From assembly GCA_050331115.1 (NCBI GenBank), contig JBHJHD010000059.1:1-64000 (forward strand): 64,000 nt of DNA. The letters are read 5' to 3'. Shown in pieces: positions 33,700-42,138 of the stretch. Positions within the stretch are counted from its first letter, which is position 1; the number at the start of each line of letters is the position of its first letter. The position numbers were made by a program, and so were the translations under genes. Under the pieces are notes generated by a model. It saw only the letters and a list, made by a program, of their open reading frames with translations. It was not told where the DNA came from and searched no databases. Source of the stretch: JBCCAG01 sp050331115 (GTDB taxonomy: Bacteria; Cyanobacteriota; Cyanobacteriia; CAKZMO01).

Positions 33700-33859
33700 C
33701 AAAACCGTCTCTCACCGCCTTAAAAGAAGCAGTATTCTGTTAATTGAAAGCGCTTTACGTTCCTTGGTTTCAAGGCGGTTTCAACCGACCTACTTCTTAG
33801 TTAATAGCCGAACTAAAGCGCTGAAATTCAGAAACTAACGTCTTTAAAAGGTGAACACT
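33700..33859 (+). promoter_or_regulatory. Leader region of the Hsp20 gene
   Basis: The 5' region carries several short inverted repeats: GAAAGCGCTTT at about 33747-33757, CCTTGGTTTCAAGG at 33763-33776, CTGAAATTCAG at about 33821-33831. The core AAAGCGCT recurs near 33813. No CIRCE element (TTAGCACTC-N9-GAGTGCTAA) is present. Cyanobacterial small heat-shock genes can be controlled by RNA thermometers in the leader; the hairpins beside the AAAAGG ribosome site at 33846-33851 make this possible but not shown. Confidence 0.4.
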
Positions 33860-34306
33860 ATGGCACTTGTTCGTTGGCAACCCTTCCGAGAAATGACTGA
33901 TGTTCAGCGGGAAATGAACCGTCTATTCGACGACATGCTCTCCCCGACCTCTAGACGAGAGAATATGGGAACGCTGTTCTCCCCGGCCGCTGAGCTCAAC
34001 GAAACCGATGATAACTACGAGCTGAAGCTAGAGGTCCCTGGTTTAGAGCCAGACGACATCAGCATCGAGGCCACAGCAGAGGCGATCGCCATCAGCGGCG
34101 AGCGTCACTCTGAGACTAAGAGCGAGCGCTCCGGGCTCTCCCGCACTGAGTTCCGCTACGGGAAGTTCCAGCGCGTCATTCCCCTGCCCGGTCGCATTCA
34201 AAACCAGCAGGTCGCAGCTGAGTACAAAAACGGTATTCTCCATCTGACGCTGCCTAAGGCTGAGGAAGAGAAGAGTAAAGTTGTGAAGGTTAACGTTAAT
34301 CGATAA
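33860..34306 (+). CDS. Hsp20 / alpha-crystallin small heat-shock protein
   Basis: Protein of 148 residues from ATG 33860, which has AAAAGG eight bases upstream; a GTG three codons earlier overlaps that site. MALVRWQPFREMTDVQREMN is the classic start. The alpha-crystallin domain spans about 45-140 (PAAELNETDDNYELKLEVPG, ISIEATAEAIAISGE, FRYGKFQRVIPLP, AEYKNGILHLTLPKAEE). The C-terminal K-V-V-K-V-N-V replaces the usual I-x-I anchor. It forms oligomeric, ATP-independent chaperones that hold unfolding proteins and stabilise thylakoid membranes under heat. It is a single gene with a strong terminator. Confidence 0.95.
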   Translation: MALVRWQPFREMTDVQREMNRLFDDMLSPTSRRENMGTLFSPAAELNETDDNYELKLEVPGLEPDDISIEATAEAIAISGERHSETKSERSGLSRTEFRYGKFQRVIPLPGRIQNQQVAAEYKNGILHLTLPKAEEEKSKVVKVNVNR

Positions 34307-34363
34307 CGTTACGCCATATCGTCATCCGTGACGCAGTTTGAGTCGCTCAACTCCTGTATGCTT

Positions 34364-34405
34364 GAAGGCCAATAGGGTATACCCTATTGGCTTCTTATTT
34401 TTGCT
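34364..34405 (+). terminator. Strong intrinsic terminator after hsp20
   Basis: A perfect 22-bp palindrome at 34369-34390 (CCAATAGGGTA and its complement) is extended by GAAG / CTTC to a stem of about 15 bp and is followed by TTATTTTT. It lies about 60 bp past the Hsp20 stop codon. Confidence 0.85.
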
Positions 34406-34426
34406 TCACGATGTCTATGTAGTTCT

Positions 34427-35857
34427 ATGAGCGACCCGACCCAGCGCGACCCGATCCAAACCCAGCCCAAGCCGACCCAAACATCAGAAGGTACCAGCGC
34501 CCTCGCGCGCTACTTTCAGTTTGCGGCGCTGGGAACCAATTTACGCACCGAGATTTTGGCGGGATTCACTACCTTTGTAACCATGGCCTATATCCTGGTG
34601 GTCAACCCTGGCATCCTCTCCAACGCTATCTTCCTAACCGAATCGGGCGACCTGTTTGGGGAACTCGCGATCGCCACCGCCCTCTCCGCTGCCATCGCCA
34701 CCGCCATCATGGGGCTGTATGCCAACTATCCCTTTGCCCTAGCGCCCGGTATGGGTCTCAATGCGTTCTTTGCCTTTTCGGTTGTTCTAGGCCTGGGAAT
34801 AGACTGGCGTTTGGCGCTGGCCGTCGTGCTGATCGAGGGGCTAATTTTTATCCTGCTGACCCTCTCCAACCTGCGGGCGCTGCTGATCAAAAGTATTCCC
34901 GAATGCCTAAAGCGGGCGATCGCGGCGGGCATTGGGCTGTTTATTGCCTACATTGGCCTGTCTGGCGACCCGGAGGCCGGGGGGGCGGGCATCATTGTGG
35001 CCAGTGAGGCCACCAAAACAACCTTGGGAGACTTGGGCCGCCCTGAAACGGCGCTGGCGCTGCTGGGCATTCTGCTGACTGCCGCCTTTGTGGCCCGCCG
35101 CACTAAAGGAGCGCTGCTGTGGGGCGTCTTAGCGACGGCGCTGCTGGGGTGGATCTTGGGCGTTGCGCCTTGGCCCGAAAGCCTGGTCTCACTGCCGGCG
35201 CTGCCGACCGATTTACTGGGGCAGGCGCTGGTCGGCCTAGCGCAGGTGAATCTCGGCAACATTGTGAATTTGCTGGCGGTGCTGTTCGTATTTCTATTCG
35301 TGGACCTGTTCGACACCGTGGGCACATTGTCTGGGGTCGGCATCCAGGCGGGAATGATCAACGAGCAGGGGGAGCTGCCCAAGGCCAACCAGGCGCTGAT
35401 GGCCGAGGCGGTGGGCACGACGTTCGGGGCGCTGCTGGGCACCTCGACGGTCACCACCTATGTGGAGTCGGCGTCGGGAGTAGCTGAAGGGGGGCGATCG
35501 GGATTTACGGCCATCGTGGCGGCCATCCTATTTACGCTGTCGATCTTCTTTGTTCCCCTGTTTGCCGCGATTCCGGGGTTCGCAACGGCAGCAGCGCTGG
35601 TGATTGTCGGGGTGCTGATGGCAGGCAACGTTCGGGGCATCAACTGGGACGATCCCGCTGAGTCTATTCCAGCATTCCTCACCATTATTGTCATGCCCCT
35701 GAGCTTCTCTATTGCTGAGGGTTTGGCGGTGGGCTTTCTGGCCTATCCGATTGTGAAGGCTTTTCAGGGAAAAGCCCACGAGGTAGGTATCGCGGTGTGG
35801 GTTCTGGCCGCTGTGTTTCTCTTCCGCTTCGTTTTGCTGGCGCTAGGAGTGATTTAG
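34427..35857 (+). CDS. NCS2 family purine permease (AzgA-like)
   Basis: Protein of 476 residues with about 12-14 membrane helices. Markers include EILAGFTTFVTMAYILVVNP, the substrate-site region FALAPGMGLNAFFAF, and FVDLFDTVGTLSGVG with GALLGTSTVTTYVESASGVAEGGRSG. This is the AzgA / PbuG-PbuO branch that imports adenine, guanine or hypoxanthine with protons. The ureidoglycolate lyase gene follows one base after the stop codon, so the two form an operon and suggest use of purine nitrogen. ATG 34427 has no strong ribosome site but is the only start before the first helix. Confidence 0.92.
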   Translation: MSDPTQRDPIQTQPKPTQTSEGTSALARYFQFAALGTNLRTEILAGFTTFVTMAYILVVNPGILSNAIFLTESGDLFGELAIATALSAAIATAIMGLYANYPFALAPGMGLNAFFAFSVVLGLGIDWRLALAVVLIEGLIFILLTLSNLRALLIKSIPECLKRAIAAGIGLFIAYIGLSGDPEAGGAGIIVASEATKTTLGDLGRPETALALLGILLTAAFVARRTKGALLWGVLATALLGWILGVAPWPESLVSLPALPTDLLGQALVGLAQVNLGNIVNLLAVLFVFLFVDLFDTVGTLSGVGIQAGMINEQGELPKANQALMAEAVGTTFGALLGTSTVTTYVESASGVAEGGRSGFTAIVAAILFTLSIFFVPLFAAIPGFATAAALVIVGVLMAGNVRGINWDDPAESIPAFLTIIVMPLSFSIAEGLAVGFLAYPIVKAFQGKAHEVGIAVWVLAAVFLFRFVLLALGVI

Positions 35858-35858
35858 C

Positions 35859-36380
35859 ATGCCCGAGACCATTCAGACCATTACTATAATCGCGCAGCCT
35901 ATCACGCCGGAAAGCTTTGCGCCCTTTGGCCAGGTGATCTCGCCGTCAGATGACGGAAAGCTGTACGACGCTACAGACGCTCAGCTTGTACTGGACCAGG
36001 GCACGCCGAGGTTTTATATTATGCGGCTGACGGGTCGCGGTCGCCGGTTTTTTCAGATTACCCGACATCGGCGCTGCACCCAGTGCTTGGGTTCTTTGGG
36101 CGGCAAAGAATGGCTGCTGGGCGTTGCGCCACCGGGGCCAGCGACGGCTCCGGATAAGGCGGCGATTCAGGCGTTTCAGATTCCGGGCACCTGCTTTGTG
36201 AAGCTGCACGTGGGGACGTGGCATGCGGGACCCTATTTCGACGCCGAGGTGGTGGACTTTTACAATCTAGAGCTGAGTGATACCAACGTCGTCGACCACG
36301 ACACCTGCGATCTAAAGCAGCGGTATGGCATTGCGTTCGAAATCACTGGGCCCGGCTCGCTTACGCAGGCGTTGAGCTAG
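35859..36380 (+). CDS. allA: Ureidoglycolate lyase
   Basis: Protein of 173 residues, full length for AllA. It splits ureidoglycolate into glyoxylate and urea, the last step of allantoin breakdown. Characteristic blocks are ITPESFAPFGQVI, ITRHRRCTQCLGSLGGKEWL, the cupin-like FVKLHVGTWHAGPYFD and VVDFYNLELSDTNVVDHDTC. ATG 35859 lies one base after the purine permease stop, a tight two-gene operon. No other allantoin genes are in the window. Its last 20 bp overlap, tail to tail, the end of the first glycosyltransferase gene on the other strand. Confidence 0.88.
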   Translation: MPETIQTITIIAQPITPESFAPFGQVISPSDDGKLYDATDAQLVLDQGTPRFYIMRLTGRGRRFFQITRHRRCTQCLGSLGGKEWLLGVAPPGPATAPDKAAIQAFQIPGTCFVKLHVGTWHAGPYFDAEVVDFYNLELSDTNVVDHDTCDLKQRYGIAFEITGPGSLTQALS

Positions 36381-37269
36381 AAACGTCCTTTTCTCCCGAA
36401 CCTTGCTTCATTTCCCACAGGAAGCCCGATAGGTTAGCAACCTGAGACACTAAAAGCGCAAACGTCAGCGATGCCCCTTGGCGACTTTGCCCATGCCTGA
36501 AGGGATAGAGCAGCAGGTTGACGTAGTAGTTTCCTTCAATCTTGAAGTTGCCCCAGCCTTTCTTAGACCGCGTGTTGTGAAAGCGAAAAGCGCCCTGACC
36601 GTAGGTGAAGTGCTGCCGCCAAAACTGCTGCAGGGTCATGGGGTGGGCGTGGTAAATAACAATGTCTGGGTCATAGAGCATGCGCCGCCCTGAATGTATC
36701 CAGCGATCGCACAGCTCTCTGTCTTCAGAGGTTCTAAAGTCGGTATTGAAGCCGCCCACCTCAAGAAAGGCCTGAGTGGGCACCACCATATTGTTTGACG
36801 TAAAAAAGCGCGCCTGATCGCGTACGGAATTGTAGTGGTCATACCCGATGCTGATAATGTTTTGACTCATGGTCGAAAAGGGATTATCAGAGAGCATGTT
36901 CACCGTCTGCCCGCCGATGATACAGTCTGGACTGTCGGCTAAGCGCGCTTCTAGCTTCTGGAGCCAGTGTGGTTCGGGGCAGCAGTCGTCGTCGGTGAAA
37001 GCTAGGTATTTACCCCGCGCATGTCTAGCGCCTGCGTTTCGAGCGGCAGCGGGGCCAGCGTTAGACTGGCGGGTTAGGTTGATGCAGAGCGCTTCATTAA
37101 AAGGCTCAACGACCTCGTCTAGAGGGGAAGCGCTGCCGTCGTCGACAACAATCACCTCGAAGCGATCGCGGGGATAGTTGAGTTGAGAGAGGCTCTGTAA
37201 GCAGTCAGACAGATGCCCAGGACGGTTGTACGTTGGGATAATGATTGAAAAGAGGGGGGGCGATTTCAC
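36361..37269 (-). CDS. GT2 family glycosyltransferase
   Basis: Protein of 302 residues from GTG 37269, with a strong AGGAGG nine bases upstream. GT-A fold: FSIIIPTYNRPGHLSDCLQS, EVIVVDDGS, the DxD-type FTDDDCCPEP at about 92, and the catalytic-base region TSEDRELCDRW at about 178. The C-terminal part has a hydrophobic patch (LTFALLVSQVANL) that may dock on the membrane. It transfers one sugar from a nucleotide donor to a growing glycan on the cytosolic face. It is the last gene of the surface-glycan block and overlaps the convergent allA end by 20 bp. Confidence 0.9.
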   Translation of the reverse strand: MKSPPLFSIIIPTYNRPGHLSDCLQSLSQLNYPRDRFEVIVVDDGSASPLDEVVEPFNEALCINLTRQSNAGPAAARNAGARHARGKYLAFTDDDCCPEPHWLQKLEARLADSPDCIIGGQTVNMLSDNPFSTMSQNIISIGYDHYNSVRDQARFFTSNNMVVPTQAFLEVGGFNTDFRTSEDRELCDRWIHSGRRMLYDPDIVIYHAHPMTLQQFWRQHFTYGQGAFRFHNTRSKKGWGNFKIEGNYYVNLLLYPFRHGQSRQGASLTFALLVSQVANLSGFLWEMKQGSGEKDVSSSTPA

Positions 37270-37353
37270 GAGTAAGTACCTCCTGATTAGTTTTGCCCGC
37301 GAGTCGGTATGTTAGCGAGAGTTGAAGAATCTACAGATCAGATTGAGCGGTGT

Positions 37354-38892
37354 CTAGGGGGAGATTCCGCTGTAGCTTTCAGCCAGCTTTGACGTGGTTT
37401 GGAGCAGGTGCTCACCCAAGCGGCGCGCCAGCGCCAGAATTGTAAAGGTTGGCGAATAGGACGGACCGGTCGGAAACACCGCCGAGCTGGCAACGTAGAG
37501 ATTGTCGGTACCAAAGACGCGACAGTCTGTATCCACAACGCCCTCTTCGGGGCGGCCAGCCATGCGGGTGGTCCCCATCTGGTGGGCCGCGTCGGTCATA
37601 TTCTCTAGGGTGGGCGGGTCGCCCCCAAAGTCAAAGTCGCCCAGCCCCACCGCCGAAAATCGATGGGTCAGCAGCTCCAGAGTCTTCTCCATAGAGCGGC
37701 GATCCTGGTCTGTAAAACACCAGTCGAGCGCTGGCTTTCGCTGACCGAGCGCATCGTGTTCGTCCGTAAGCGTGACGCGGCTGCCCTCATGGGGCACCTG
37801 CTCGGTGACGAATTTAACCCGATAGTCCTGGACGCGACCGTTGCCGTCGGTGAAGACTGGCTTACCCTGTACGAGCCGCTTTAGCTTGTCCATGCGCGTC
37901 TCGTAAATGGGCTTGATGTAGAGCACATGCTCAAGCAGCTCGTGCGCCTGCTGGGTGGCGTCGTCAAGCGCAAAGCAGATGCAGAACCGAGGCTTGGGCG
38001 CATACTGCAGCTCGTGGGCGTACTCTTTCACCAAGGGGCCCGGCTTAAGCGTACCGGTGTGGTGCTTGGGATGGTCGGTGTAAAAGCGGCCCACCAGGTC
38101 GTGGGCGTTGCCAACACCGCCAGGAAGCTGGCGATCGGACGCCAGCAGGAGGCGGGCGCTCTCAAGCGCACCGGTGGCTAGAATAATCGAGTCGCCTTCC
38201 ACCGTCAGCTCTCGGCCTTCAAGCGAGCGACAAGCTACCGCAGTGACCCGCTGACAGGTTGGGTCAAGCTTGAGCTCAGTTGCGCTAACGCCCAAAATAA
38301 CCCGCAAATGCTTTGACTGGCGCATTTCATCGCCAAAGCGCTTTGCCGTGCGCGTCGGGGTCTCCTCCCAGTAGAAGCTGCTCATTTTGAGGCCACCAGC
38401 AGCTACTTTTTTGCGAAACGCGGCAATTTCGGGGCGCATGGCCTCTGCCTCTAAGTCCCCAAAGCCGTAGTCTTTTGCCGCTGAGCGGTAGTGCTCTAAA
38501 AGCTCCTCGTAGTCGATGGGCCAGCCGCTATTGGGGACCCAAGATCTGCCCTCAAAGTCGGAAGGCTGTAGGTATTTCCATTTGCCCGTCCAGACGTTGC
38601 TGGTGCCGCCGAACTGCCGTACTCGGCTGACCCCGCGCAGCTCGGGCGGCAGGTAGCGGTGGTAATAGGAATCTGGATCTAGATCGCGGTGGCGCTTGCC
38701 CAGAAAGGTAACGTCGTTTAAGGCCTGAATAGCGGGGTCAAAGCGATCGCGACCGCTCTCCACCAGCACCACCTCTCGGCCATGGCGGGCAAGATAGGTC
38801 GCCACCTCAGCGCCTGCAATTCCAGAGCCAACGACGATTACTTGGCCTTTCAGCGTCGTCTGCTCGCCCATTTCAAGAATGTCAGTAATCAT
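37354..38892 (-). CDS. GMC family oxidoreductase
   Basis: About 512 residues from ATG 38892 (MITDILEMGEQ), chosen because AGAGG lies just upstream; a longer frame adds 15 residues. The FAD-binding motif VIVVGSGIAGAEVATYLARHG is followed by RQFGGTSNVWTG and DSIILATGALESARLLLAS. The C-terminal GMC domain has HQMGTTRMAG, DNLYVASSAVFPT and SPTFTILALARRLG. The His of HQMGTTRM is part of the usual active-site region. GMC enzymes oxidise alcohols, sugars or polyols. Inside this glycan block it probably oxidises a sugar or its carrier, which would be an unusual tailoring step. Substrate unknown. Confidence 0.88.
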   Translation of the reverse strand: MITDILEMGEQTTLKGQVIVVGSGIAGAEVATYLARHGREVVLVESGRDRFDPAIQALNDVTFLGKRHRDLDPDSYYHRYLPPELRGVSRVRQFGGTSNVWTGKWKYLQPSDFEGRSWVPNSGWPIDYEELLEHYRSAAKDYGFGDLEAEAMRPEIAAFRKKVAAGGLKMSSFYWEETPTRTAKRFGDEMRQSKHLRVILGVSATELKLDPTCQRVTAVACRSLEGRELTVEGDSIILATGALESARLLLASDRQLPGGVGNAHDLVGRFYTDHPKHHTGTLKPGPLVKEYAHELQYAPKPRFCICFALDDATQQAHELLEHVLYIKPIYETRMDKLKRLVQGKPVFTDGNGRVQDYRVKFVTEQVPHEGSRVTLTDEHDALGQRKPALDWCFTDQDRRSMEKTLELLTHRFSAVGLGDFDFGGDPPTLENMTDAAHQMGTTRMAGRPEEGVVDTDCRVFGTDNLYVASSAVFPTGPSYSPTFTILALARRLGEHLLQTTSKLAESYSGISP

Positions 38893-38987
38893 ATGACCTC
38901 TTCTGCTAAAAAAACTAAGACCGCTTTGTAAATTCAAGAGGGGAGAGCGCGTCTGTGGTGGCAGACCAGCCCTTTCGCTTGCCTAAG

Positions 38988-39899
38988 CTAGGAAGCATTC
39001 GATACGGCCGGTAGGCCGCGTAGGCGCTCCGCCAGGCGGGACAGCGCGGAATGAACGGCCGCTTTAGAGATATGGCCAGGCTGAAGCCGCAGGGCCCATA
39101 GTAAATGGGATAGCGCGGCCTTTCGCTGCCCTATCTGCTGAGAGGTCAGAGCGTGCTTGTAGATAAAATCGGCGAACATTTCAGGATGGGATTCAAAGGC
39201 CTGCCGATGTTTTTCGATGAGGCGATTAAAGCTTTCCTGGCGGAGCTTCGGATTTCCCGATACCCGAGCGCCCGTATGGGAGAGAAGATAGTAGGTCACA
39301 ACCGGTAGGCCGATGAGCGTGCAGGCCGGGTTGAGCCGCAAAAAGAACTCTGAATGTACCCGAGAGCGAAATGTCTCGTCCCAGCCGCCAATGCCGAGAA
39401 CAACGTCGCGCTCTACCACCAGCGTCTGCTTTGTGTTGTAGGAGTGCCCTGACTCTAGGGGCTCTAAGAAAAAATGCTTTCCTTTGGGACGGAGGGCGGG
39501 AGGAATGCGGGTGGACAATTGTTCCCCATGCTCATTCACCTTCTGAATGGCGGAAATAACGCCAACGGGAGGGCTCACCGTCGTTGACTCCAGCGCCGAT
39601 AGCGATACCTCTGCCATATTGGGCGTCAGGCGATCGTCATCATCTAGGTAGGTCACCCAGCGCCCGCGTGCCTCCCGCGTGCCCACGTTGCGAGCCCCTG
39701 CGCCGCCGACGCCCTCTTCGAGCCGAATCACCCTCAGCCTCGGATCTTCGGGGAGGCTCGCGGGCTCGCGAGACGCATCGTCAACCACAACGACCTCTAA
39801 GTCTTGAGCGGTCTGACTGAGAGCGCTTTGAACCGCCAGCGGCAGCAGCCGCGGCCGATTATAGGTAGGAATAATAATGCTGAGCTTAGGCTGAGACAT
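38988..39899 (-). CDS. GT2 family glycosyltransferase
   Basis: Protein of 303 residues. GT-A fold: LSIIIPTYNRPRLLPLAVQS, LEVVVVDDASRE, GAGARNVGTREARGRW and the DxD region TYLDDDDRLTP at about 90. The acceptor region WDETFRSRVHSEFFLRL holds the base candidate. The C-terminal 80 residues are helical (RQESFNRLIEKHRQAF; a Leu-rich ALSHLLWALRLQPG) and resemble those of GT2 enzymes for exopolysaccharide. It lies between the GMC oxidoreductase and the exporter ATPase on the same strand. Sugar and linkage cannot be read from sequence. Confidence 0.88.
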   Translation of the reverse strand: MSQPKLSIIIPTYNRPRLLPLAVQSALSQTAQDLEVVVVDDASREPASLPEDPRLRVIRLEEGVGGAGARNVGTREARGRWVTYLDDDDRLTPNMAEVSLSALESTTVSPPVGVISAIQKVNEHGEQLSTRIPPALRPKGKHFFLEPLESGHSYNTKQTLVVERDVVLGIGGWDETFRSRVHSEFFLRLNPACTLIGLPVVTYYLLSHTGARVSGNPKLRQESFNRLIEKHRQAFESHPEMFADFIYKHALTSQQIGQRKAALSHLLWALRLQPGHISKAAVHSALSRLAERLRGLPAVSNAS

Positions 39900-39930
39900 A
39901 AAAATAAGAGTTCGCTTTAGACGCTACTGA

Positions 39931-41241
39931 CTAAGAGGAAACGGCTGACCTAACAGATGGGACGATTTCCCAAGTTCGAGGCTGATAAAACTGACATTTA
40001 TCCATGTCGCCGCGGGCAACAATGGTGAATCGAAACGAGTCCACGACGTCAAACGTGCAGATGATATCCTTTCTGAGGCGGACCTGCGCCGTGTAGGTTC
40101 CTGGTCCTAAGCCCAGGTAGGGGAGCTTCAGCTGTAGTTCGGACTCCCCAGCGGGAACGTCGAAGTAGACCTCATCGATTTCACCGCGCAGGGACAGCAG
40201 GTTGCCGGCATTCTCTTCCCCCCCCACTTTGACGACCTTGAAGTTAAAGGTAACGCCCTCAAAGGCTTGGTGAGCGTCGCAGGTGAGGCAAAACGCAACG
40301 GGCTCTCCCGTAATCAGCGTTTCCGTGGCTTCTCCCTTATCGTCACGGAAGAACAGGGCGCGGATATCCATTCCGGCGCTTTCCTCTCGCGACTTAGGGG
40401 GAAGAATCAAAGCGTTTTTGGAGCGTTCTGTGCCGGTGAGAAACAGGTCGGCCTCGTATCGATCGACGACCTCGTTGACGTCACCCTCTGCAAGCAGCTG
40501 TCCCCGAGCCAGGTACAGCGCCGCATCACAGATATTGAGGATGGCTCGCGAGTTGTGGTTGACCAAGATAAAGGCCACCCCGTTTTGCCTCAGTTCGTAG
40601 AGGCGGCGATAGCACTTTGCCTTGAAGCGGGCATCGCCAACGGCGAGCACCTCGTCAATTAGCAGGATATCGGGCTCAGTGTGAACCGCGCAGGCGAACC
40701 CCAGTCGGGCCGCCATGCCCGAGCTGTAGGTCTGCACTGGGGCATCGATGGCGTCCTCAATCTCAGCAAAGTCCACCACGTCCTCGAACCGCTCATCGAT
40801 CTGCCGCGTCGATAGCCCCAAAATTGACATGTTGGCGTAGATGTTTTCACGCCCGGTGAGGATGGGGTTAAAGCCCGCGCCCAGGGCAATCAGGGGGGCA
40901 ATCCGCCCTCGAATCCGCACCTGCCCGGTGTCTGGCTTAATCAGACCGCTGATGATGCGCAGCAGCGTACTCTTGCCCGCCCCGTTGCCGCCGATTAACC
41001 CCAGGGCTTGTCCGGGGTAAAGCTGAAACTTGACCCCCTGCAGCGCCCAAAATTCTTGGGGGCGCAGTTTGTGACTCCGCCGCCCTCTGCCGGTTAGATC
41101 CGCCGCGATATCCTGAACGCCGTAGAAGAGCGATCGCTTCAGGTCGCGGCAAAACTTTTTGGAGACGCCCTCGACGGAGATCACGGGGAACTCCTGCCGA
41201 CTTTCCACAGCGTCTGATGAATGCTGAACGTTCAGTACCAT
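39931..41241 (-). CDS. wzt: Polysaccharide ABC exporter ATPase (Wzt-type, with carbohydrate-binding domain)
   Basis: Protein of 436 residues. The nucleotide-binding domain (about 20-255) has Walker A GGNGAGKSTLLRIISG, signature YSSGMAARLGFA, Walker B DILLIDEVLAVGD and an H loop (VNHNSR). After residue 270 comes a beta-rich domain (ALILPPKSREES, FNFKVVKVGGEE, LKLPYLGLGPGTYTAQV) like the C-terminal domain of Wzt, which recognises the finished, end-capped O-polysaccharide and couples chain completion to export. The permease gene lies one base upstream, so the pair is a Wzm/Wzt transporter. The presence of this domain suggests the glycan carries a non-reducing-end modification. Confidence 0.93.
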   Translation of the reverse strand: MVLNVQHSSDAVESRQEFPVISVEGVSKKFCRDLKRSLFYGVQDIAADLTGRGRRSHKLRPQEFWALQGVKFQLYPGQALGLIGGNGAGKSTLLRIISGLIKPDTGQVRIRGRIAPLIALGAGFNPILTGRENIYANMSILGLSTRQIDERFEDVVDFAEIEDAIDAPVQTYSSGMAARLGFACAVHTEPDILLIDEVLAVGDARFKAKCYRRLYELRQNGVAFILVNHNSRAILNICDAALYLARGQLLAEGDVNEVVDRYEADLFLTGTERSKNALILPPKSREESAGMDIRALFFRDDKGEATETLITGEPVAFCLTCDAHQAFEGVTFNFKVVKVGGEENAGNLLSLRGEIDEVYFDVPAGESELQLKLPYLGLGPGTYTAQVRLRKDIICTFDVVDSFRFTIVARGDMDKCQFYQPRTWEIVPSVRSAVSS

Positions 41242-41242
41242 A

Positions 41243-42088
41243 TTACGAAGTCACTCTCTCGACAACATAGGGCATCGCAATTCGAAATCCGATCCAGGTC
41301 AATATCAGCCCTATGAAGGTTAACCCGCTGACCAGCCAAAACCCCGCCGGATTAGACACCACGCCCGTTGTAGCCAGGTCGCGCGTCGTGACCAGCAGCG
41401 GAGTAACAGGGTTCCAGGCAACCAGCGAACCGAACAGCCCTTCCGTAGGTACGGGATAGATAACGGGGGTCAAGAACAGCCAAAATCCCATGAGCATGTT
41501 GAGGCTTTTGGACACGTCTTGATAGAGCACGCCAATGGGAGCCAGAAAAACCCCCACCAGCGTGCCCAGCAAAACCAGATGAATGAGGGCTACAGGCGCT
41601 AGCAGCACGCTCCAGCTGATGGGCACGCGGAAGTAGATAAACAGGCCAATAATCAAAATCAGCTTGATGCCGAAGTTGAATCCGACTTCTCCTAGCTTGG
41701 CCAAGATAATGGCTTCTCTAGGGAAGTTTACGCGGGCGAGCATTGGCTTAGCTACGGTGATGGCCTGGACTGGCCCTGTCGCGGCATCGACAAAGGTCTG
41801 CCAAAGGGCGGTACTGAACATGACGTAAGCCGGGTAGGGAATATCTGTCTCGCCAACGGTAAATACATTAGCCTCCTTGGCTAATGTGAAACCGACTGCC
41901 ATCGCAATTGGCGGCACAAAGGCCCAGAGAATCCCCAGCAGGGCCTGACGATACTGGGCGCTGATGTCTCGCACCATGAGTCGCCAGGCGAGCTCGCGGG
42001 AGGCAAGGATATCTTGCCACATCGTCCGCATTAAAAAGCGGGGCCGATGCAGGAGACTATCTGGGGTGTAAACGATTTCGGGGGGCAT
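41243..42088 (-). CDS. wzm: Polysaccharide ABC exporter permease (Wzm-type)
   Basis: Protein of 281 residues of the ABC-2 membrane family with about six helices. It begins with a cytosolic segment DILASRELAWRLMVRDISAQY, then LLGILWAFVPPIAMAVGFTL, and has the conserved FPREAIILAKLGEVGFNFGIKL and LFLTPVIYPVP. It forms the membrane channel that moves lipid-linked polysaccharide across the inner membrane, powered by the adjacent ATPase gene. The stop and the next start are separated by one base (TAA-T-ATG), so the two subunits are translationally linked. ATG 42088 is the start. Confidence 0.93.
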   Translation of the reverse strand: MPPEIVYTPDSLLHRPRFLMRTMWQDILASRELAWRLMVRDISAQYRQALLGILWAFVPPIAMAVGFTLAKEANVFTVGETDIPYPAYVMFSTALWQTFVDAATGPVQAITVAKPMLARVNFPREAIILAKLGEVGFNFGIKLILIIGLFIYFRVPISWSVLLAPVALIHLVLLGTLVGVFLAPIGVLYQDVSKSLNMLMGFWLFLTPVIYPVPTEGLFGSLVAWNPVTPLLVTTRDLATTGVVSNPAGFWLVSGLTFIGLILTWIGFRIAMPYVVERVTS

Positions 42089-42138
42089 AGACAGAGCGCT
42101 CGTTGAAAAAAAAATTAGCAGTAGCTCAGCGCCGGCTC

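Noticed and set aside
33700..33859. CIRCE/HrcA operator before hsp20
   Set aside because: The TTAGCACTC-N9-GAGTGCTAA sequence is absent; only short unrelated inverted repeats are present.
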